This document shows positions 44,023-52,992 of a stretch of DNA of 64,000 bases, one piece after another; the stretch's first letter is position 1; every line of letters begins with the position of its first letter. The notes beneath the pieces were generated by a model, which was given only the letters and a program-made list of their open reading frames with translations, made no database searches and was not told the DNA's origin. The position numbers and the translations under genes are program-made. This stretch comes from Sphingomonas_L flavalba_A. Lineage in GTDB: Bacteria > Pseudomonadota > Alphaproteobacteria > Sphingomonadales > Sphingomonadaceae. The DNA lies in NCBI RefSeq assembly GCF_047553045.1, contig NZ_CP180208.1, forward strand, positions 124,001-188,000. The letters are read 5' to 3'.

Positions 44023-44598
44023 ATGCCAAAGCTAGTGCTCGGCGCGGTCGCCGCCGCGATCGCCATGTTCATCACCGGCTTCATCTTCTTCGCCACGCCG
44101 CTGGGCCAGATCGCCTACGGGTCGGCGACCGAGGCGCAACAGGCGGCGGTGCAGAACGCGCTGGCCGCAAACCTGTCCGGCACCGCCACCTATGTCGTGC
44201 CGTCGCCCGACACGCCGGCGACAACCGTGCTGTTCGGCAAGGGGCCGGTGGCGACCGTCCATTACAACAGCGCCGGGTTCAGCGTCGCGTCGCCGGACGC
44301 GCTGATCGCCGGCTTGGTCCTCGACCTGATCGTCGCGCTGCTGATCGGCCTCGCCCTCTACGGTGTTGCCGGGCGGGTGACGCAGTTCGTCGATCGCGTT
44401 CGTCTGCTGGTGCTGTTCTCGGTCGCGGCGCTGCTGATCGGCCTGGTCAGCGATTCGGTCTGGCTGCACGTCGACTGGGTCTACACGCTCTATGCGTTCG
44501 TCGGGTCGCTGGCGATGCTGGTGGTTGGCGGGCTGGTCATCATCCGCTGGTTCCTGCCGGCGGCAGCGGTGGCGGCGGCTTCAGCCGAGCAGGTGTAG
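44023..44598 (+). CDS. Conserved membrane protein, four helices, unknown function
   Basis: A 191-residue protein with an N-terminal hydrophobic helix (LVLGAVAAAIAMFITGFIFFATPLG), a periplasmic domain of about 70 residues and three further helices toward the C-terminus (LIAGLVLDLIVALLIGLALYG, LLVLFSVAALLIGLVSDSVWL and LYAFVGSLAMLVVGGLVII in part). No catalytic motif was recognised. GGGAGGAACCCCC precedes the ATG. Its last 18 bases overlap the convergent ATP12 gene. Confidence 0.8.
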   Translation: MPKLVLGAVAAAIAMFITGFIFFATPLGQIAYGSATEAQQAAVQNALAANLSGTATYVVPSPDTPATTVLFGKGPVATVHYNSAGFSVASPDALIAGLVLDLIVALLIGLALYGVAGRVTQFVDRVRLLVLFSVAALLIGLVSDSVWLHVDWVYTLYAFVGSLAMLVVGGLVIIRWFLPAAAVAAASAEQV

Positions 44599-45282
44599 AA
44601 AGCGTGCCGCCGCGTCGAAATCGGCGCGGCGTGCGGCGCGGGCGGCGGTGGCGAGCGCGTCCTCGCCCCACTGCGCTTCCTGCCACAATTCGTCATGGTG
44701 GACGGCCTGCCAGACGGCGTCGGCGTCGAACGCGCGTTCGGCGAGCGCCAGTGCCGCGACCAGCGACCCGCCGATCGTGACCAGCGGCGACAGCGCCGCC
44801 AGCGCGAACGGGTCGTGCGCGGTCAGCGCCTGGGTCAGCCGCGCGACCGTGGCTTGCGGCTGCGGCCGGTGAAGGATGCCGGCGACGGTTTCGACATGCG
44901 CGTCATAACGCTGCCGTGCCCAGGCGAGCAGCGGGTCCCACGCCGCCGCCTGCGCCGCGACCAGCGCCGCCGGATGTTCGGCGCGATAGGCGAGCAGGTC
45001 GGTTTCGGCATAGGCGGCGAGCGGAACGGCGAAGGCGGTCGGGTCCGGCGCGACGATGTCGATCGCGGCGTTGGCCAGGCCGGTCAGCGGCATCGCGCGC
45101 GGATCGAGCGTATCGCCGACCGCGTTCCACTCGGCCGCGACCGCATCGGCCAGCGCCGCGGTCGGCAGGGTGAGTGCCCGCCCACCCGGCGTCCGCACCG
45201 GCCGCCCGTCAAGCGCGAGCGCGCCGTCGGTCACCGTCGCCTGTTTCCAGAATCGCTTCACGGCCGCGGCGGCGTCCGCCAT
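44581..45282 (-). CDS. ATP12-family F1-ATPase assembly chaperone
   Basis: A 233-residue ATP12 homologue, a family found in mitochondria and alphaproteobacteria that helps assemble the F1 alpha subunit. Typical segments are KRFWKQATVTDGALALDGRPVRTPGG (in part), PLTGLANAAIDIV, and YAETDLLAYRAEHP followed by WDPLLAWARQRY. It overlaps the end of the preceding small membrane gene by 25 bases and is the last gene of the crcB-rluC-gph operon. Confidence 0.92.
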   Translation of the reverse strand: MADAAAAVKRFWKQATVTDGALALDGRPVRTPGGRALTLPTAALADAVAAEWNAVGDTLDPRAMPLTGLANAAIDIVAPDPTAFAVPLAAYAETDLLAYRAEHPAALVAAQAAAWDPLLAWARQRYDAHVETVAGILHRPQPQATVARLTQALTAHDPFALAALSPLVTIGGSLVAALALAERAFDADAVWQAVHHDELWQEAQWGEDALATAARAARRADFDAAARFLHLLG

Positions 45283-45491
45283 CGCCGGGCAAGCAGGCGC
45301 GGGAACAGTACCATGTCGAGCAGGCCGGCGCCGATCAGCGCATAGCCGGCCACCGCCGGCAGGCTCTCGACCCGGCCGGATGTGACGACGATGCCGATCA
45401 GCACCAGAACCGCCCCGCTCAGCCGGACCAGCGACAGCGCGAAATAGCGGGTGCGCGCCTGCGCGTCCCTGTCCCTGTTGTCCCCGGTCAT
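45258..45491 (-). CDS. Small two-helix membrane protein, unknown function
   Basis: A 77-residue protein with two hydrophobic helices (LSGAVLVLIGIVVTSG and VAGYALIGAGLLDMVLFP) and a basic C-terminus. It does not match a family known to me. ATG 45491 overlaps the phosphatase stop (ATGA), and its end overlaps the ATP12 gene start, so it is locked into the operon. The order gph - small membrane protein - ATP12 suggests cotranslation. Confidence 0.82.
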   Translation of the reverse strand: MTGDNRDRDAQARTRYFALSLVRLSGAVLVLIGIVVTSGRVESLPAVAGYALIGAGLLDMVLFPRLLARRWRTPPRP

Positions 45492-46159
45492 GCCAGCGTC
45501 TCCAGATGGGGCGGCAGCGCGCCGGCGCTGGACACCACCAGCCCCGCGCCGGCCGCGATCAATTCCGCCGCGTCGTGATAGCCCCAGTCGACACCGACGG
45601 CATGGGCGCCGGCCGCCTTCGCCATCAGCATGTCGAAGCTGGTGTCGCCGATCATCACCGTCGTCTCCGGGCTGGCGCCCGCCTCCGCCATCGCCAGCGC
45701 GGCCATCGCCGGGTGCGGCTTCGACGGGTGGCGATCGGCGGTCTGCAGGGTGACGAAGGCGCTGGCAAGGCCATGATGCTCCAGGCACAGCTTCAGCCCG
45801 CGATCCGACTTGCCGGTGGCGACGCCGAGCAGCCATCCGGCATCGGCCAGCGCGGTCAGCACCTCCGCGATGCCGTCGAACAGCGGCTCCTCGACCAGCC
45901 CGTCATGGCGCAGGCCCTGGAACACCCGCTTGTAGTCGGCGGCCAGCTTCACGTGCAGCGCATCCTCGCCGTCGGGGACCAGCGCCCGCATCGCCTCGAC
46001 CAGATTCAGGCCGACGATGCGGCGGATCGCGGCGCGGTCGGGCGCGGCAAGGGCAAACCCGTCGAACGTCTGCTCCATTGCCCGGCAGATATTGGCCTGG
46101 CTGTCGACCAGCGTGCCGTCGCAGTCGAACAGCGCCAGCCGGTTCGGGCCGCCGCTCAT
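45488..46159 (-). CDS. HAD-superfamily hydrolase, phosphoglycolate-phosphatase-like
   Basis: HAD-IA phosphatase of 223 residues. Motif I DCDGTLVDS with both Asp, motif II VATGKSDRGL (Thr), motif III Lys in SKPHP, and motif IV GDTSFDMLMAK. The helical cap lies at about 20-90. It dephosphorylates a small metabolite, perhaps phosphoglycolate. ATG 46159 overlaps the pseudouridine synthase stop. Confidence 0.9.
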   Translation of the reverse strand: MSGGPNRLALFDCDGTLVDSQANICRAMEQTFDGFALAAPDRAAIRRIVGLNLVEAMRALVPDGEDALHVKLAADYKRVFQGLRHDGLVEEPLFDGIAEVLTALADAGWLLGVATGKSDRGLKLCLEHHGLASAFVTLQTADRHPSKPHPAMAALAMAEAGASPETTVMIGDTSFDMLMAKAAGAHAVGVDWGYHDAAELIAAGAGLVVSSAGALPPHLETLA

Positions 46160-47247
46160 GCCGGCGTGCGCCCGCGCCCGCGCCGTTCGCCCTTGCGCTC
46201 CTTGCGGCGGGCCTTGGCGGCGGCGCTCGCCGCCTTGCGCTTGCCCTCCGGCGTTTCGGAGAATTTGATCTCGTCGATCGGCAGGTCGCCCAGATGCGGG
46301 TCGAAGCCGAGATGGGCGACGCTGTCGGCGAAATGCTGCGGCGGTTCGGCGGTGACGTCGACGCGGCCGCCGTCGGGGTGGTCGATGCGGATGCGGCGGG
46401 CGTGCAGGTGCATCTTGCGGCTGATCCCGCCGGTCAGGAACGCATCCTGCCCGCCATATTTGCCGTCGCCGACGATCGGGTGGCCGATTGCCGCCATGTG
46501 GACGCGCAACTGGTGGGTGCGGCCGGTGAACGGTTGCAGCTCGACCCAGGCGGCGCGGTTGCCGGCGCGCTCGATCACCCGGTAGCGGGTCCGCGCCGGG
46601 CTGCCCGCCTTTTCGTCGACATGCATCTTCTCGCCGCCGGTGCCCGGCTGCTTGGCTAGCGGCAGTTCGACCATGCCGTCCTCGATAGACGGCACGCCGA
46701 CGATCAGCGCCCAATAGACCTTGCGCGCGGTGCGGCCGGAAAAGCTCTTGGCGAAAAAGGCGGCGGCGCGGGCGCTGCGCGCCAGCAGCAGCGCGCCGGA
46801 CGTGTCCTTGTCGAGCCGGTGGACCAGCTTCGGCCGGTCGTCGCGCTCGAAGGCGAGCGCGTCGAGCAGGCCGTCGACATGGTCGTGGGTCTTGGTGCCG
46901 CCCTGCGTCGCCAGGCCCGGCGGCTTGTTGATGACGATCGCCTGCGCGTCGCGGTGGATCACCATGTCCTGGGCATAGGCGATCTGGTCGGGGCTGAGCG
47001 GCGCTCGTTCGCGCTTCGGCCGGGCCTTCGCCTCCGGCTTCGGCTCGGCGGGGGGCACGCGCAGCACCTGCCCCGTCTCGATCCGGTCGCCGGGGGTGGC
47101 GCGCTTGCCGTCTACGCGCAACTGGCCGGTCCGCGCCCAGCGCGACACCTGCGCGAAGCCGACGTCGGGCAGGTGGCGCTTGAACCAGCGGTCGAGCCGG
47201 ATGCCGTCGTCGTCGGGCGCGACGGTGAACTGGCGAACCTCGTTCAT
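46156..47247 (-). CDS. RluA/RluC-family 23S rRNA pseudouridine synthase
   Basis: A 363-residue pseudouridine synthase. An S4 RNA-binding domain (about 1-60: IRLDRWFKRHLPDVGFAQVSRW in part) precedes the catalytic domain with HRLDKDTSGALLLAR (catalytic Asp) and the GRTHQLRVHMA block. A lysine/arginine-rich tail (about 330-363) probably contacts RNA. It overlaps the crcB stop. RluC-type specificity is likely but not certain. Confidence 0.93.
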   Translation of the reverse strand: MNEVRQFTVAPDDDGIRLDRWFKRHLPDVGFAQVSRWARTGQLRVDGKRATPGDRIETGQVLRVPPAEPKPEAKARPKRERAPLSPDQIAYAQDMVIHRDAQAIVINKPPGLATQGGTKTHDHVDGLLDALAFERDDRPKLVHRLDKDTSGALLLARSARAAAFFAKSFSGRTARKVYWALIVGVPSIEDGMVELPLAKQPGTGGEKMHVDEKAGSPARTRYRVIERAGNRAAWVELQPFTGRTHQLRVHMAAIGHPIVGDGKYGGQDAFLTGGISRKMHLHARRIRIDHPDGGRVDVTAEPPQHFADSVAHLGFDPHLGDLPIDEIKFSETPEGKRKAASAAAKARRKERKGERRGRGRTPA

Positions 47248-47621
47248 GCCACCGCCCGGGCCAGCGCCAGCCCGGCGAACAGCGCGGCGACCGCGCCGAT
47301 CACCGACACCGCGACATAGCCGGCGGCGGCAAACAGCGCGCCGCGCTCGATCATCAGCGCGGTTTCCAGACTGAAGGCGGAAAAGGTGGTGAAGCCGCCG
47401 AGGATGCCGACGCCGACGAACAGGCGCCACGCCTCTCCGCTGCCGCTCAGCCGGCCGAGCAGCCCGGCGAGCAGGCCCATCGCCAGTCCGCCGATCAGGT
47501 TGGCGAACAGCGTCCCCCACGGATAGTTGGGGCCGAGCAGCAGCATCGACCCGCGGCCGAGCTGATAGCGCAGCAGCGCGCCGATCGCGCCGCCGACCAT
47601 GACCAGAAACGATGCGTTCAT
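47244..47621 (-). CDS. crcB: Fluoride channel CrcB/Fluc
   Basis: A 125-residue membrane protein with four helices. GAIGALLRYQLG, PWGTLFANLIGG and the signature GILGGFTTFSAFSLE are diagnostic of the fluoride exporter. It works as an antiparallel dimer. It is the first gene of the operon on this strand; no fluoride riboswitch was recognised upstream. Confidence 0.95.
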   Translation of the reverse strand: MNASFLVMVGGAIGALLRYQLGRGSMLLLGPNYPWGTLFANLIGGLAMGLLAGLLGRLSGSGEAWRLFVGVGILGGFTTFSAFSLETALMIERGALFAAAGYVAVSVIGAVAALFAGLALARAVA

Positions 47622-47658
47622 GCCCCGCCTTAGCCGGGCACGGGGCGTTGGAAAAGGC

Positions 47659-47924
47659 TCAGCGGCCGTTGTTGACGACCAGGTCGGCATCGCCGCCGCC
47701 GGTGCGCGGGCTGACGATAAGGTAATAGGCGTCGTCGCCGCGCGTGCCGGCCAATATGTCCGCCTATCCCTCGCGACCCGTTCCGCGTCGAAACCGGCGC
47801 GGTGGGCGCGGGTGTAGTAGTAATCGAGCAGCGCCGCCGGTGCCGCGTCGGTGGTGAAGCTGACGATACGCAGCCGGCAGCGCACGGTGTCGCTGCGCTC
47901 CTTCGTCATCGGCCTGTTTGCCAT
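47659..47924 (-). pseudogene. Frameshifted small gene (hypothetical)
   Basis: Two protein-like pieces on the minus strand lie in different frames. From about 47924 the frame reads MANRPMTKERSDTVRC, then SFTTDAAPAALLDYYYTRAHRAG and GFDAERVA. From about 47775 a second frame reads ADILAGTRGDDAYYLIVSPR, then GDADLVVNNGR and a stop at 47659. A TAG directly precedes the second piece in its own frame, so a single-base indel near 47775-47790 best explains them. No known family was assigned. Real decay, programmed shift or sequence error cannot be told apart. The rest of the 47622-48050 interval holds no other supported gene. Confidence 0.5.
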
Positions 47925-48050
47925 CCGGGCTGCGGAAATGCCCGAAAAACGTGAAGGAAGATTTGACCACGCCCCTGCCCTTTTGGTCCAATAGGCGTTT
48001 GACAGTGCGTGCGGCGCCCCCACATGGGGCGGGACCAAGGGGAGCAGGCG

Positions 48051-48641
48051 ATGCGGCTCAACGCGAAATGGATCTTCGGCGGGATTGCGGTGGCGGCCGC
48101 GGCGGCGGCGGGCGGCTGGTATCTGCGCGAACGGGCGACCGAGCGGCCCAATCACCGCACCATCGCCACCGACGGCGCGTTCGAACTGCGCGCCTATCCG
48201 GCGGCGTTGCTCGCTGAAACGGTCCGCTCCGGCCCGCGCGTCGCCGCGCTGATGGAAGGCTATGAGGCGCTGCTCGACTATGTCCTCGCCCGTTCGCGCA
48301 AGGGTGAGCGGCTGGCGATGACCACGCCGGTGCTGAGCGACCGCGCCGAACCGGTCGGCTGGCGCACCCGCCTGTTCATGCCGGGCAAGTGGACGGCGGC
48401 AACCCTGCCGCCGCCGCCGGACGACATCGCGATCGTCGAACTGGCGCCGCGCCGGGTCGCCGCCGCCCGCTTTTCCGGTCGGGCGGACGACCGCACGCTG
48501 GGCCGCAAGGAACGCGCGCTCCGCCGCTGGCTGGAGGGGCAGGGCCTGCGCGCCGCCGGCCCTGCCGAATATGCGTCCTATAGTGGCCCGTCGGTGCCGG
48601 CGCCGATGCGCCACAATGAAGTGCTGATTCCAGTCGCGTAG
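48051..48641 (+). CDS. SOUL/HEBP heme-binding family protein
   Basis: A 196-residue protein with an N-terminal membrane anchor or signal (WIFGGIAVAAAAAAGGWYL). The SOUL domain follows, with FELRAYPAALLAETV, GYEALLDYVLARSRKGERLAMTTPVL and the C-terminal RHNEVLIPV. Family members bind heme or tetrapyrroles; their role in bacteria is unclear. Start at 48051 is preferred to 48009 for its GGGAGCAGGCG site. Confidence 0.88.
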   Translation: MRLNAKWIFGGIAVAAAAAAGGWYLRERATERPNHRTIATDGAFELRAYPAALLAETVRSGPRVAALMEGYEALLDYVLARSRKGERLAMTTPVLSDRAEPVGWRTRLFMPGKWTAATLPPPPDDIAIVELAPRRVAAARFSGRADDRTLGRKERALRRWLEGQGLRAAGPAEYASYSGPSVPAPMRHNEVLIPVA

Positions 48642-48749
48642 AGTTTGCGCTGTTCAAACGGCACCGGGCCGCTCCCGATTCCGTCCGAAGCCGGCAAACG
48701 CCGGACTCCAGGTCTTGCGCGCGCGGGCGGACACCCCCACTATCGGGAT

Positions 48750-48971
48750 ATGCTGAACATCCTCTCGATCCTGATCGGCCTGTTCGCGCTCTTGCTGGCG
48801 ATCCCGGCCTTTATGCCCATCCTCGGTGCCGCGAACTGGCTGATCGTACCGATCGCGCTGGTCGGCATCGGCGTCGGCGCGCTGTCGCGCAGCAACACCG
48901 GCCGCAACCTCAACATCATTGTCTTTTTGATCTGCTGCGTCCGCCTCTGGCTGGGCGGCGGCATTCTGTAA
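48750..48971 (+). CDS. Small two-helix membrane protein
   Basis: A 73-residue hydrophobic protein with helices at about 3-35 (ILSILIGLFALLLAIPAF and LIVPIALVGIGVGAL) and 52-70. Of unknown function. Homologues of similar size seem common in Sphingomonadales. An upstream start at 48645 is in frame but gives a non-membrane leader that looks random. Confidence 0.65.
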   Translation: MLNILSILIGLFALLLAIPAFMPILGAANWLIVPIALVGIGVGALSRSNTGRNLNIIVFLICCVRLWLGGGIL

Positions 48972-48983
48972 GCGGCCCCCGCC

Positions 48984-49655
48984 TTAGCGGAAACGCCAGC
49001 GGAAACGGCCCGCTCCGCCGCGCTCGCCGCGCATGATATACTGTTCGGCCAGGTAATGGCGCGCGCAGCCAAGAGTGAGCCAGTCCATCAATCGCGTCCG
49101 GCGCCGGCCAAAGCCGTTGACCCGACCGTCGACGACATTCAGCCCGGCACCGCGCATCAGCGCCAGCGCCGAATGCTCGGTGAAGAAGCGCAGGTGGGTG
49201 CGGTCCATGATGCCCGCGTCGGTATAGTCGAAACGCCGGCGGAGCAGCAGGTCGCGCACCACCTTGTAATGGGCGACGTTCGGCACGGAAACGATTACCG
49301 CGCCGCCCGGCTCGAGCAGGGCGACAAGATTGGTCAGCACCGCCTGCGGGTCGGTCAGATGCTCCAGCACATCAAGCGCCAGGATCAGGTCGAACCGGCC
49401 GAGATCGTCGGGCAGCGGCTGTTCCAGGTTATGGATGACGGCGCGGTCGACGCGCTGTTCCAGCACCGGGCGCAGCGCGGCCTGTCCCTCGCAGGCGACC
49501 GCTTCCGCTTCCGGCCAGCGCTGCTTCAGCCAGGCCAGGGTGCCGCCGGCGCCGCTGCCGATTTCCAGAATGCGGCGGGGCGCCCTGTCGGGCAGCAACG
49601 GCGCGATTTCGGCGCGGATATGCTCGAAATATTCGGAAGGACTCTGGTCGGCCAT
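48984..49655 (-). CDS. Class I SAM-dependent methyltransferase
   Basis: A 223-residue methyltransferase with motif I ILEIGSGAGGTLAWL, an acidic end of strand 2 (AVACEG), and motif for strand 4 DLILALDVLEHLTDP followed by LLEPGGAVIVSVPN. This UbiG/Methyltransf_23 type often acts on glycan, lipid or polyketide carriers. The C-terminal RTHLRFFTEHSALALM is typical of cell-surface polysaccharide methyltransferases. It is divergent from the O-antigen-ligase-like gene at 49904, which supports a surface-glycan role (inference). The 248-base gap holds nothing recognised. Confidence 0.88.
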   Translation of the reverse strand: MADQSPSEYFEHIRAEIAPLLPDRAPRRILEIGSGAGGTLAWLKQRWPEAEAVACEGQAALRPVLEQRVDRAVIHNLEQPLPDDLGRFDLILALDVLEHLTDPQAVLTNLVALLEPGGAVIVSVPNVAHYKVVRDLLLRRRFDYTDAGIMDRTHLRFFTEHSALALMRGAGLNVVDGRVNGFGRRRTRLMDWLTLGCARHYLAEQYIMRGERGGAGRFRWRFR

Positions 49656-49903
49656 CTTTCACTCTTCAACAAGGCGGCGGCGCCCGCCGGGGCCGGCACG
49701 GCGGCACCCGCAATAGGGCGTTACCCTTAAGCGATGATGACCGCCACCGATCTGCATAGGCGGGCGGGGGCGGCATCGCCAAGCCGAAAACGCGCCGCGC
49801 CGTCATCGGCCCGGTTCTTAGCGCGGTGTTGAAGAAATCGGTGGCATGCTACGGCCGAATGTGATTCGCGGCGCGGTCGGCGTCCAACGGGTAGAGTGGC
49901 TGC

Positions 49904-51520
49904 ATGTTGAGAGCGCTGAAGGGCGGCATTGCGAATTATCTGGCTTTCCTCATGAAGCCGGCGCCGGCCGTGCTCGGCCCCTTTCGGGCGCCGGTGGCGC
50001 CACACCGCGCGTTGGTGCGCAAGACGCTGTTCCTGGCGGCCTGCGCCTTTGCCGGCATCTTCTACGGTTTTGTGTTCACGGTGTTCCCGCCATTCTTCGT
50101 CATCGTCCTGTCGATCCCGATCCTTGTGCTGATGCTGGTGGTGATCTGGTCGCTGCCTGATCAGAAGACGGCGCCGACCCGGTTGCTGACGTGGCTGCTG
50201 TTCTTCTTGCTGATCGTCACCGTGCTGTGGCCCAATTATCTGGCGATCGCGCTGCCCGGCATGCCGTGGATCTCGGTCCGCCGGGTCGTTGGCGCGATGG
50301 TCGGCATCGTGCTTTTGCTCTGCCTGTCGGTCTCGTCGGATTTTCGGGGCAGGCTGAAAGAGGCGCTGACCGCTACGCCCTTCCTCTATTACGGCATGGT
50401 CGGTTTCGTCATCATCCAGTTCGCGACGTTGTTCTGGTCGGACCCGCTGTTCAGCAGTTTCTTCCCGGTGCTCGACCACCAGTTCGTCTGGACCGCCGCC
50501 TTTTTCGCCAGCGTTTGGGTGTTCCAGCAGCCGGGCCGGGTCCGTCTCTATGCGGCGCTGATGGTGGGGATGACGGTGTTCCTCGGTCTGATGGCGATCG
50601 CCGAATACCGCAACCAGGCGATCCTGTGGGTCAACCACATCCCGTCCTTCCTGCGCGTCGGCGACGAAGCGGTCGAGCGGATGCTGACGTCCAATTTCCG
50701 CGACGGGCGCTATCGCATCACCACCACCTTCGGCATGTCGCTGACTTTCTCGGAATTCCTCGCGATGGTGTCGCCCTTCGTGCTGCACCGGGCGATGAAC
50801 GCCAAGCATGTGTTCAGCATCGCGTTCTGGGTGATCGCCGACATCTTGTTGCTCGTCCTCACCTACATGACGACATCGCGGCTCGGCGTCGTCGGCTGGA
50901 TCGCGGCGCATTGCTTCTACCTGATGGTCTGGACCTTCCGCCGCTGGCGCCAGAACCCAAGCGATCTGTTCGCGGTGGCGCTGGTCGTGGCGCTCCCGGC
51001 GGCGGGCGCGATGGTACTGATCGGCGTGACCTCGGTTGATGCGATCAGCAAGCGGACGATCGGCGGCGGTTCCACCGGGTTGAGCGACACCGGCCGAAAG
51101 GAACAATTCCGCATGGCGCCGCCGGTCATCGCCCGCAATCCGCTCGGCTACAGTTCGGGCAAGGGCGGGCCGGCGCTCGGCTACCGCGCGCCCGGCGGGC
51201 AGTTGACCGTCGACAGCTATGTCCTGAGCGCGGTGCTCGACTATGGCGTCATCGGTTTCATCATCTTCTTCGGTATGATGATCGGTATGATCTTCGGCCT
51301 GTCAAAGGTGACGCTGGAGGAGGACGGGTCCGACCCGGACATCCACCTTGCGCTTGCCGTGGCGGGATCGCTCGTCGCCTTCCTGACCACGAAGCTGGTG
51401 CTCAGCCAGGAAGACAACCATATTCTGTACTTCGTCCTGCTCGGCATGGCGTGCGCGATCCTCGCGCGCCACCGGCAGGCGATGGCCGGGCGGGCGCCGG
51501 CGCTGCCGGCAGTGGCCTGA
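49904..51520 (+). CDS. O-antigen ligase / polymerase-like membrane protein (Wzy_C)
   Basis: A 538-residue integral membrane protein with about 11-12 helices. The region about 290-400 contains the long periplasmic loop with the Wzy_C-type segment SDTGRKEQFRMAPPVIARNPLGYSSG (in part) and ends in helices with VLDYGVIGFIIFFGMM. Such proteins ligate or polymerise surface polysaccharide units. No glycosyltransferase genes are nearby except the divergent methyltransferase, so the exact role stays open. Confidence 0.85.
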   Translation: MLRALKGGIANYLAFLMKPAPAVLGPFRAPVAPHRALVRKTLFLAACAFAGIFYGFVFTVFPPFFVIVLSIPILVLMLVVIWSLPDQKTAPTRLLTWLLFFLLIVTVLWPNYLAIALPGMPWISVRRVVGAMVGIVLLLCLSVSSDFRGRLKEALTATPFLYYGMVGFVIIQFATLFWSDPLFSSFFPVLDHQFVWTAAFFASVWVFQQPGRVRLYAALMVGMTVFLGLMAIAEYRNQAILWVNHIPSFLRVGDEAVERMLTSNFRDGRYRITTTFGMSLTFSEFLAMVSPFVLHRAMNAKHVFSIAFWVIADILLLVLTYMTTSRLGVVGWIAAHCFYLMVWTFRRWRQNPSDLFAVALVVALPAAGAMVLIGVTSVDAISKRTIGGGSTGLSDTGRKEQFRMAPPVIARNPLGYSSGKGGPALGYRAPGGQLTVDSYVLSAVLDYGVIGFIIFFGMMIGMIFGLSKVTLEEDGSDPDIHLALAVAGSLVAFLTTKLVLSQEDNHILYFVLLGMACAILARHRQAMAGRAPALPAVA

Positions 51521-51534
51521 ACCGCCGCGTCCGG

Positions 51535-51942
51535 TTACGCCGGGATAACCGCCGTCGCTTCAATCTCGACCAGGAAATCCGGTATCGCGAGGCGGGCGAC
51601 GCCGATCAGCGTGCTCGCCGGCAGGTGGTCGGCGCCAAAGAATCCGGTCACCGCCTCGCCGATGATCGACAGATAATCCGGCTTGTGGTCGACGACATAG
51701 ATGCGGATGCCGACGACATCGCGCGTCGCCGCCCCTGCCGCCGCCAGCGCGCGGCCGACATTGCGCAACGCTTCGTCAAGCTGGGCGGCGAAGTCGCCGG
51801 CGCCGATCAGGGCGCCATCCTTGTCCCACGCCGTCTGGCCGGAACAATAGACGGTCTCGCCGGCACCGGCCTTGACCACCTGGCTGAAACCGAATGGGCC
51901 GCTGTCGAACAGCGTCGGGGGGTAAAGGCGGTGATGGGCCAT
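51535..51942 (-). CDS. RidA-family (YjgF/Rid) protein
   Basis: A 135-residue Rid protein with GFSQVVKAGAGETVYCSGQTAWDKDG and the C-terminal DFLVEIEATAVIP. Archetypal RidA has an Arg at about position 105 for enamine deamination. Here Arg lies in GVARLAIPDFLVEIEA, which fits a Rid subfamily position, but subfamily is uncertain. It follows the quinone oxidoreductase gene after 31 bases. The start at 51942 (MAHHRLYPP) is preferred over 51957. Confidence 0.9.
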   Translation of the reverse strand: MAHHRLYPPTLFDSGPFGFSQVVKAGAGETVYCSGQTAWDKDGALIGAGDFAAQLDEALRNVGRALAAAGAATRDVVGIRIYVVDHKPDYLSIIGEAVTGFFGADHLPASTLIGVARLAIPDFLVEIEATAVIPA

Positions 51943-51973
51943 GGCGTAACGCTCCACACGCTGTTTCAGAGGA

Positions 51974-52954
51974 TCAGGGGAATAACAGAACCGGGCCGAT
52001 CGTGTCCCGGCTTTCGACCTTGCGGTGGGCCGATGCGGCGTCGCACAGCGCGAAGCGGCCGCCGATATCGACCGTGATCGCGCCGCTGCGCAGCATCGCG
52101 AACAGGTCCGCGGCGCTGGCCAGCAGGTCCTCGCGCCGCCTGGTGTGGGCGAAGAAGGACGGCCGCGTGTAGAAATAGGATTTCCAGATGTCGAACTTCA
52201 TCAGCTCCAGCGGCGGCGGGTGGCCGGATGCGATGCCGTAAAGCACCATCAGCCCGAACGGGTCGAGGCACTCCAGCGACTGCATGAAGGTTGCCTGCCC
52301 GACGGAATCATAGACAACCGGCAGTCCGGCGCCGTCGGTGATCTCGCGCACGCGAGCGACGAAATCTTCCTCGCTGTAGTTGATGATATGGTCGCAACCG
52401 TGGGCGCGGGCATAGTCCGCCTTGTGCGCGCTGCCGACCGTGCCGATGACGGTGGCGCCCAGATGCTTCGCCCATTGGCAGACAAGCGATCCGGTGCCGC
52501 CGGCGGCGGCGTGGACCAGCACCGTGTGCCCGGCGCCGACGGCGAATGTCTTGCGCACCAGATAGCGGGCGGTCATCCCCTTGTGGATCGTCGCGGCGGC
52601 CAGCTCGTCGGAAATGTCGTCGGGCAGCGCGATCAGTCGTTCGGCGGGCAACACCCGCTGCTCGCAATAGCTGCCGGTCGGCACCGTTGCATAGCAGACC
52701 CGGTCGCCGGGCTTGAATTCGCTGACCCCGGCGCCGGTCTCGACGACCACCGCCGCCGCCTCGATGCCGGGGACGGTCGGCAGCGGCGGGCAGGGGTAGG
52801 CGCCTTGCCGCTCGCCGATCTCCTTCATGTTGACGCCGATCACCACGTTGCGCAGCAGCACTTCGCCGGGCCCCGGCGGCGCAACCTCAACCTCCTCCCA
52901 ACGCAGCACGTCCGGGTCGCCGACGGTGTGGAAACGAATGGCGTTGGTCTTCAT
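51974..52954 (-). CDS. Quinone oxidoreductase (NADPH, zeta-crystallin-like MDR)
   Basis: Zinc-free medium-chain reductase of 326 residues, matching QOR1. AAAGGTGSLVCQWAKHLGA is the nucleotide-binding loop and YATVPTGSYCEQRVLPAERLI the substrate-cover segment. It reduces quinones or enones with NADPH. It lies 38 bases after the TonB receptor gene and before ridA, in a probable three-gene operon. In-frame upstream extension to 53317 is the antisense-free tail of the receptor and is not used. Confidence 0.92.
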   Translation of the reverse strand: MKTNAIRFHTVGDPDVLRWEEVEVAPPGPGEVLLRNVVIGVNMKEIGERQGAYPCPPLPTVPGIEAAAVVVETGAGVSEFKPGDRVCYATVPTGSYCEQRVLPAERLIALPDDISDELAAATIHKGMTARYLVRKTFAVGAGHTVLVHAAAGGTGSLVCQWAKHLGATVIGTVGSAHKADYARAHGCDHIINYSEEDFVARVREITDGAGLPVVYDSVGQATFMQSLECLDPFGLMVLYGIASGHPPPLELMKFDIWKSYFYTRPSFFAHTRRREDLLASAADLFAMLRSGAITVDIGGRFALCDAASAHRKVESRDTIGPVLLFP

Positions 52955-52992
52955 GGGCGGCACGATCCTGCTGCTCTGTTCGGGAAAGGGGC

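Noticed and set aside
47244..47640. Fluoride riboswitch upstream of crcB
   Set aside because: The upstream sequence lacks the conserved GGNGATGG...CTGATG pattern; no such element was recognised.
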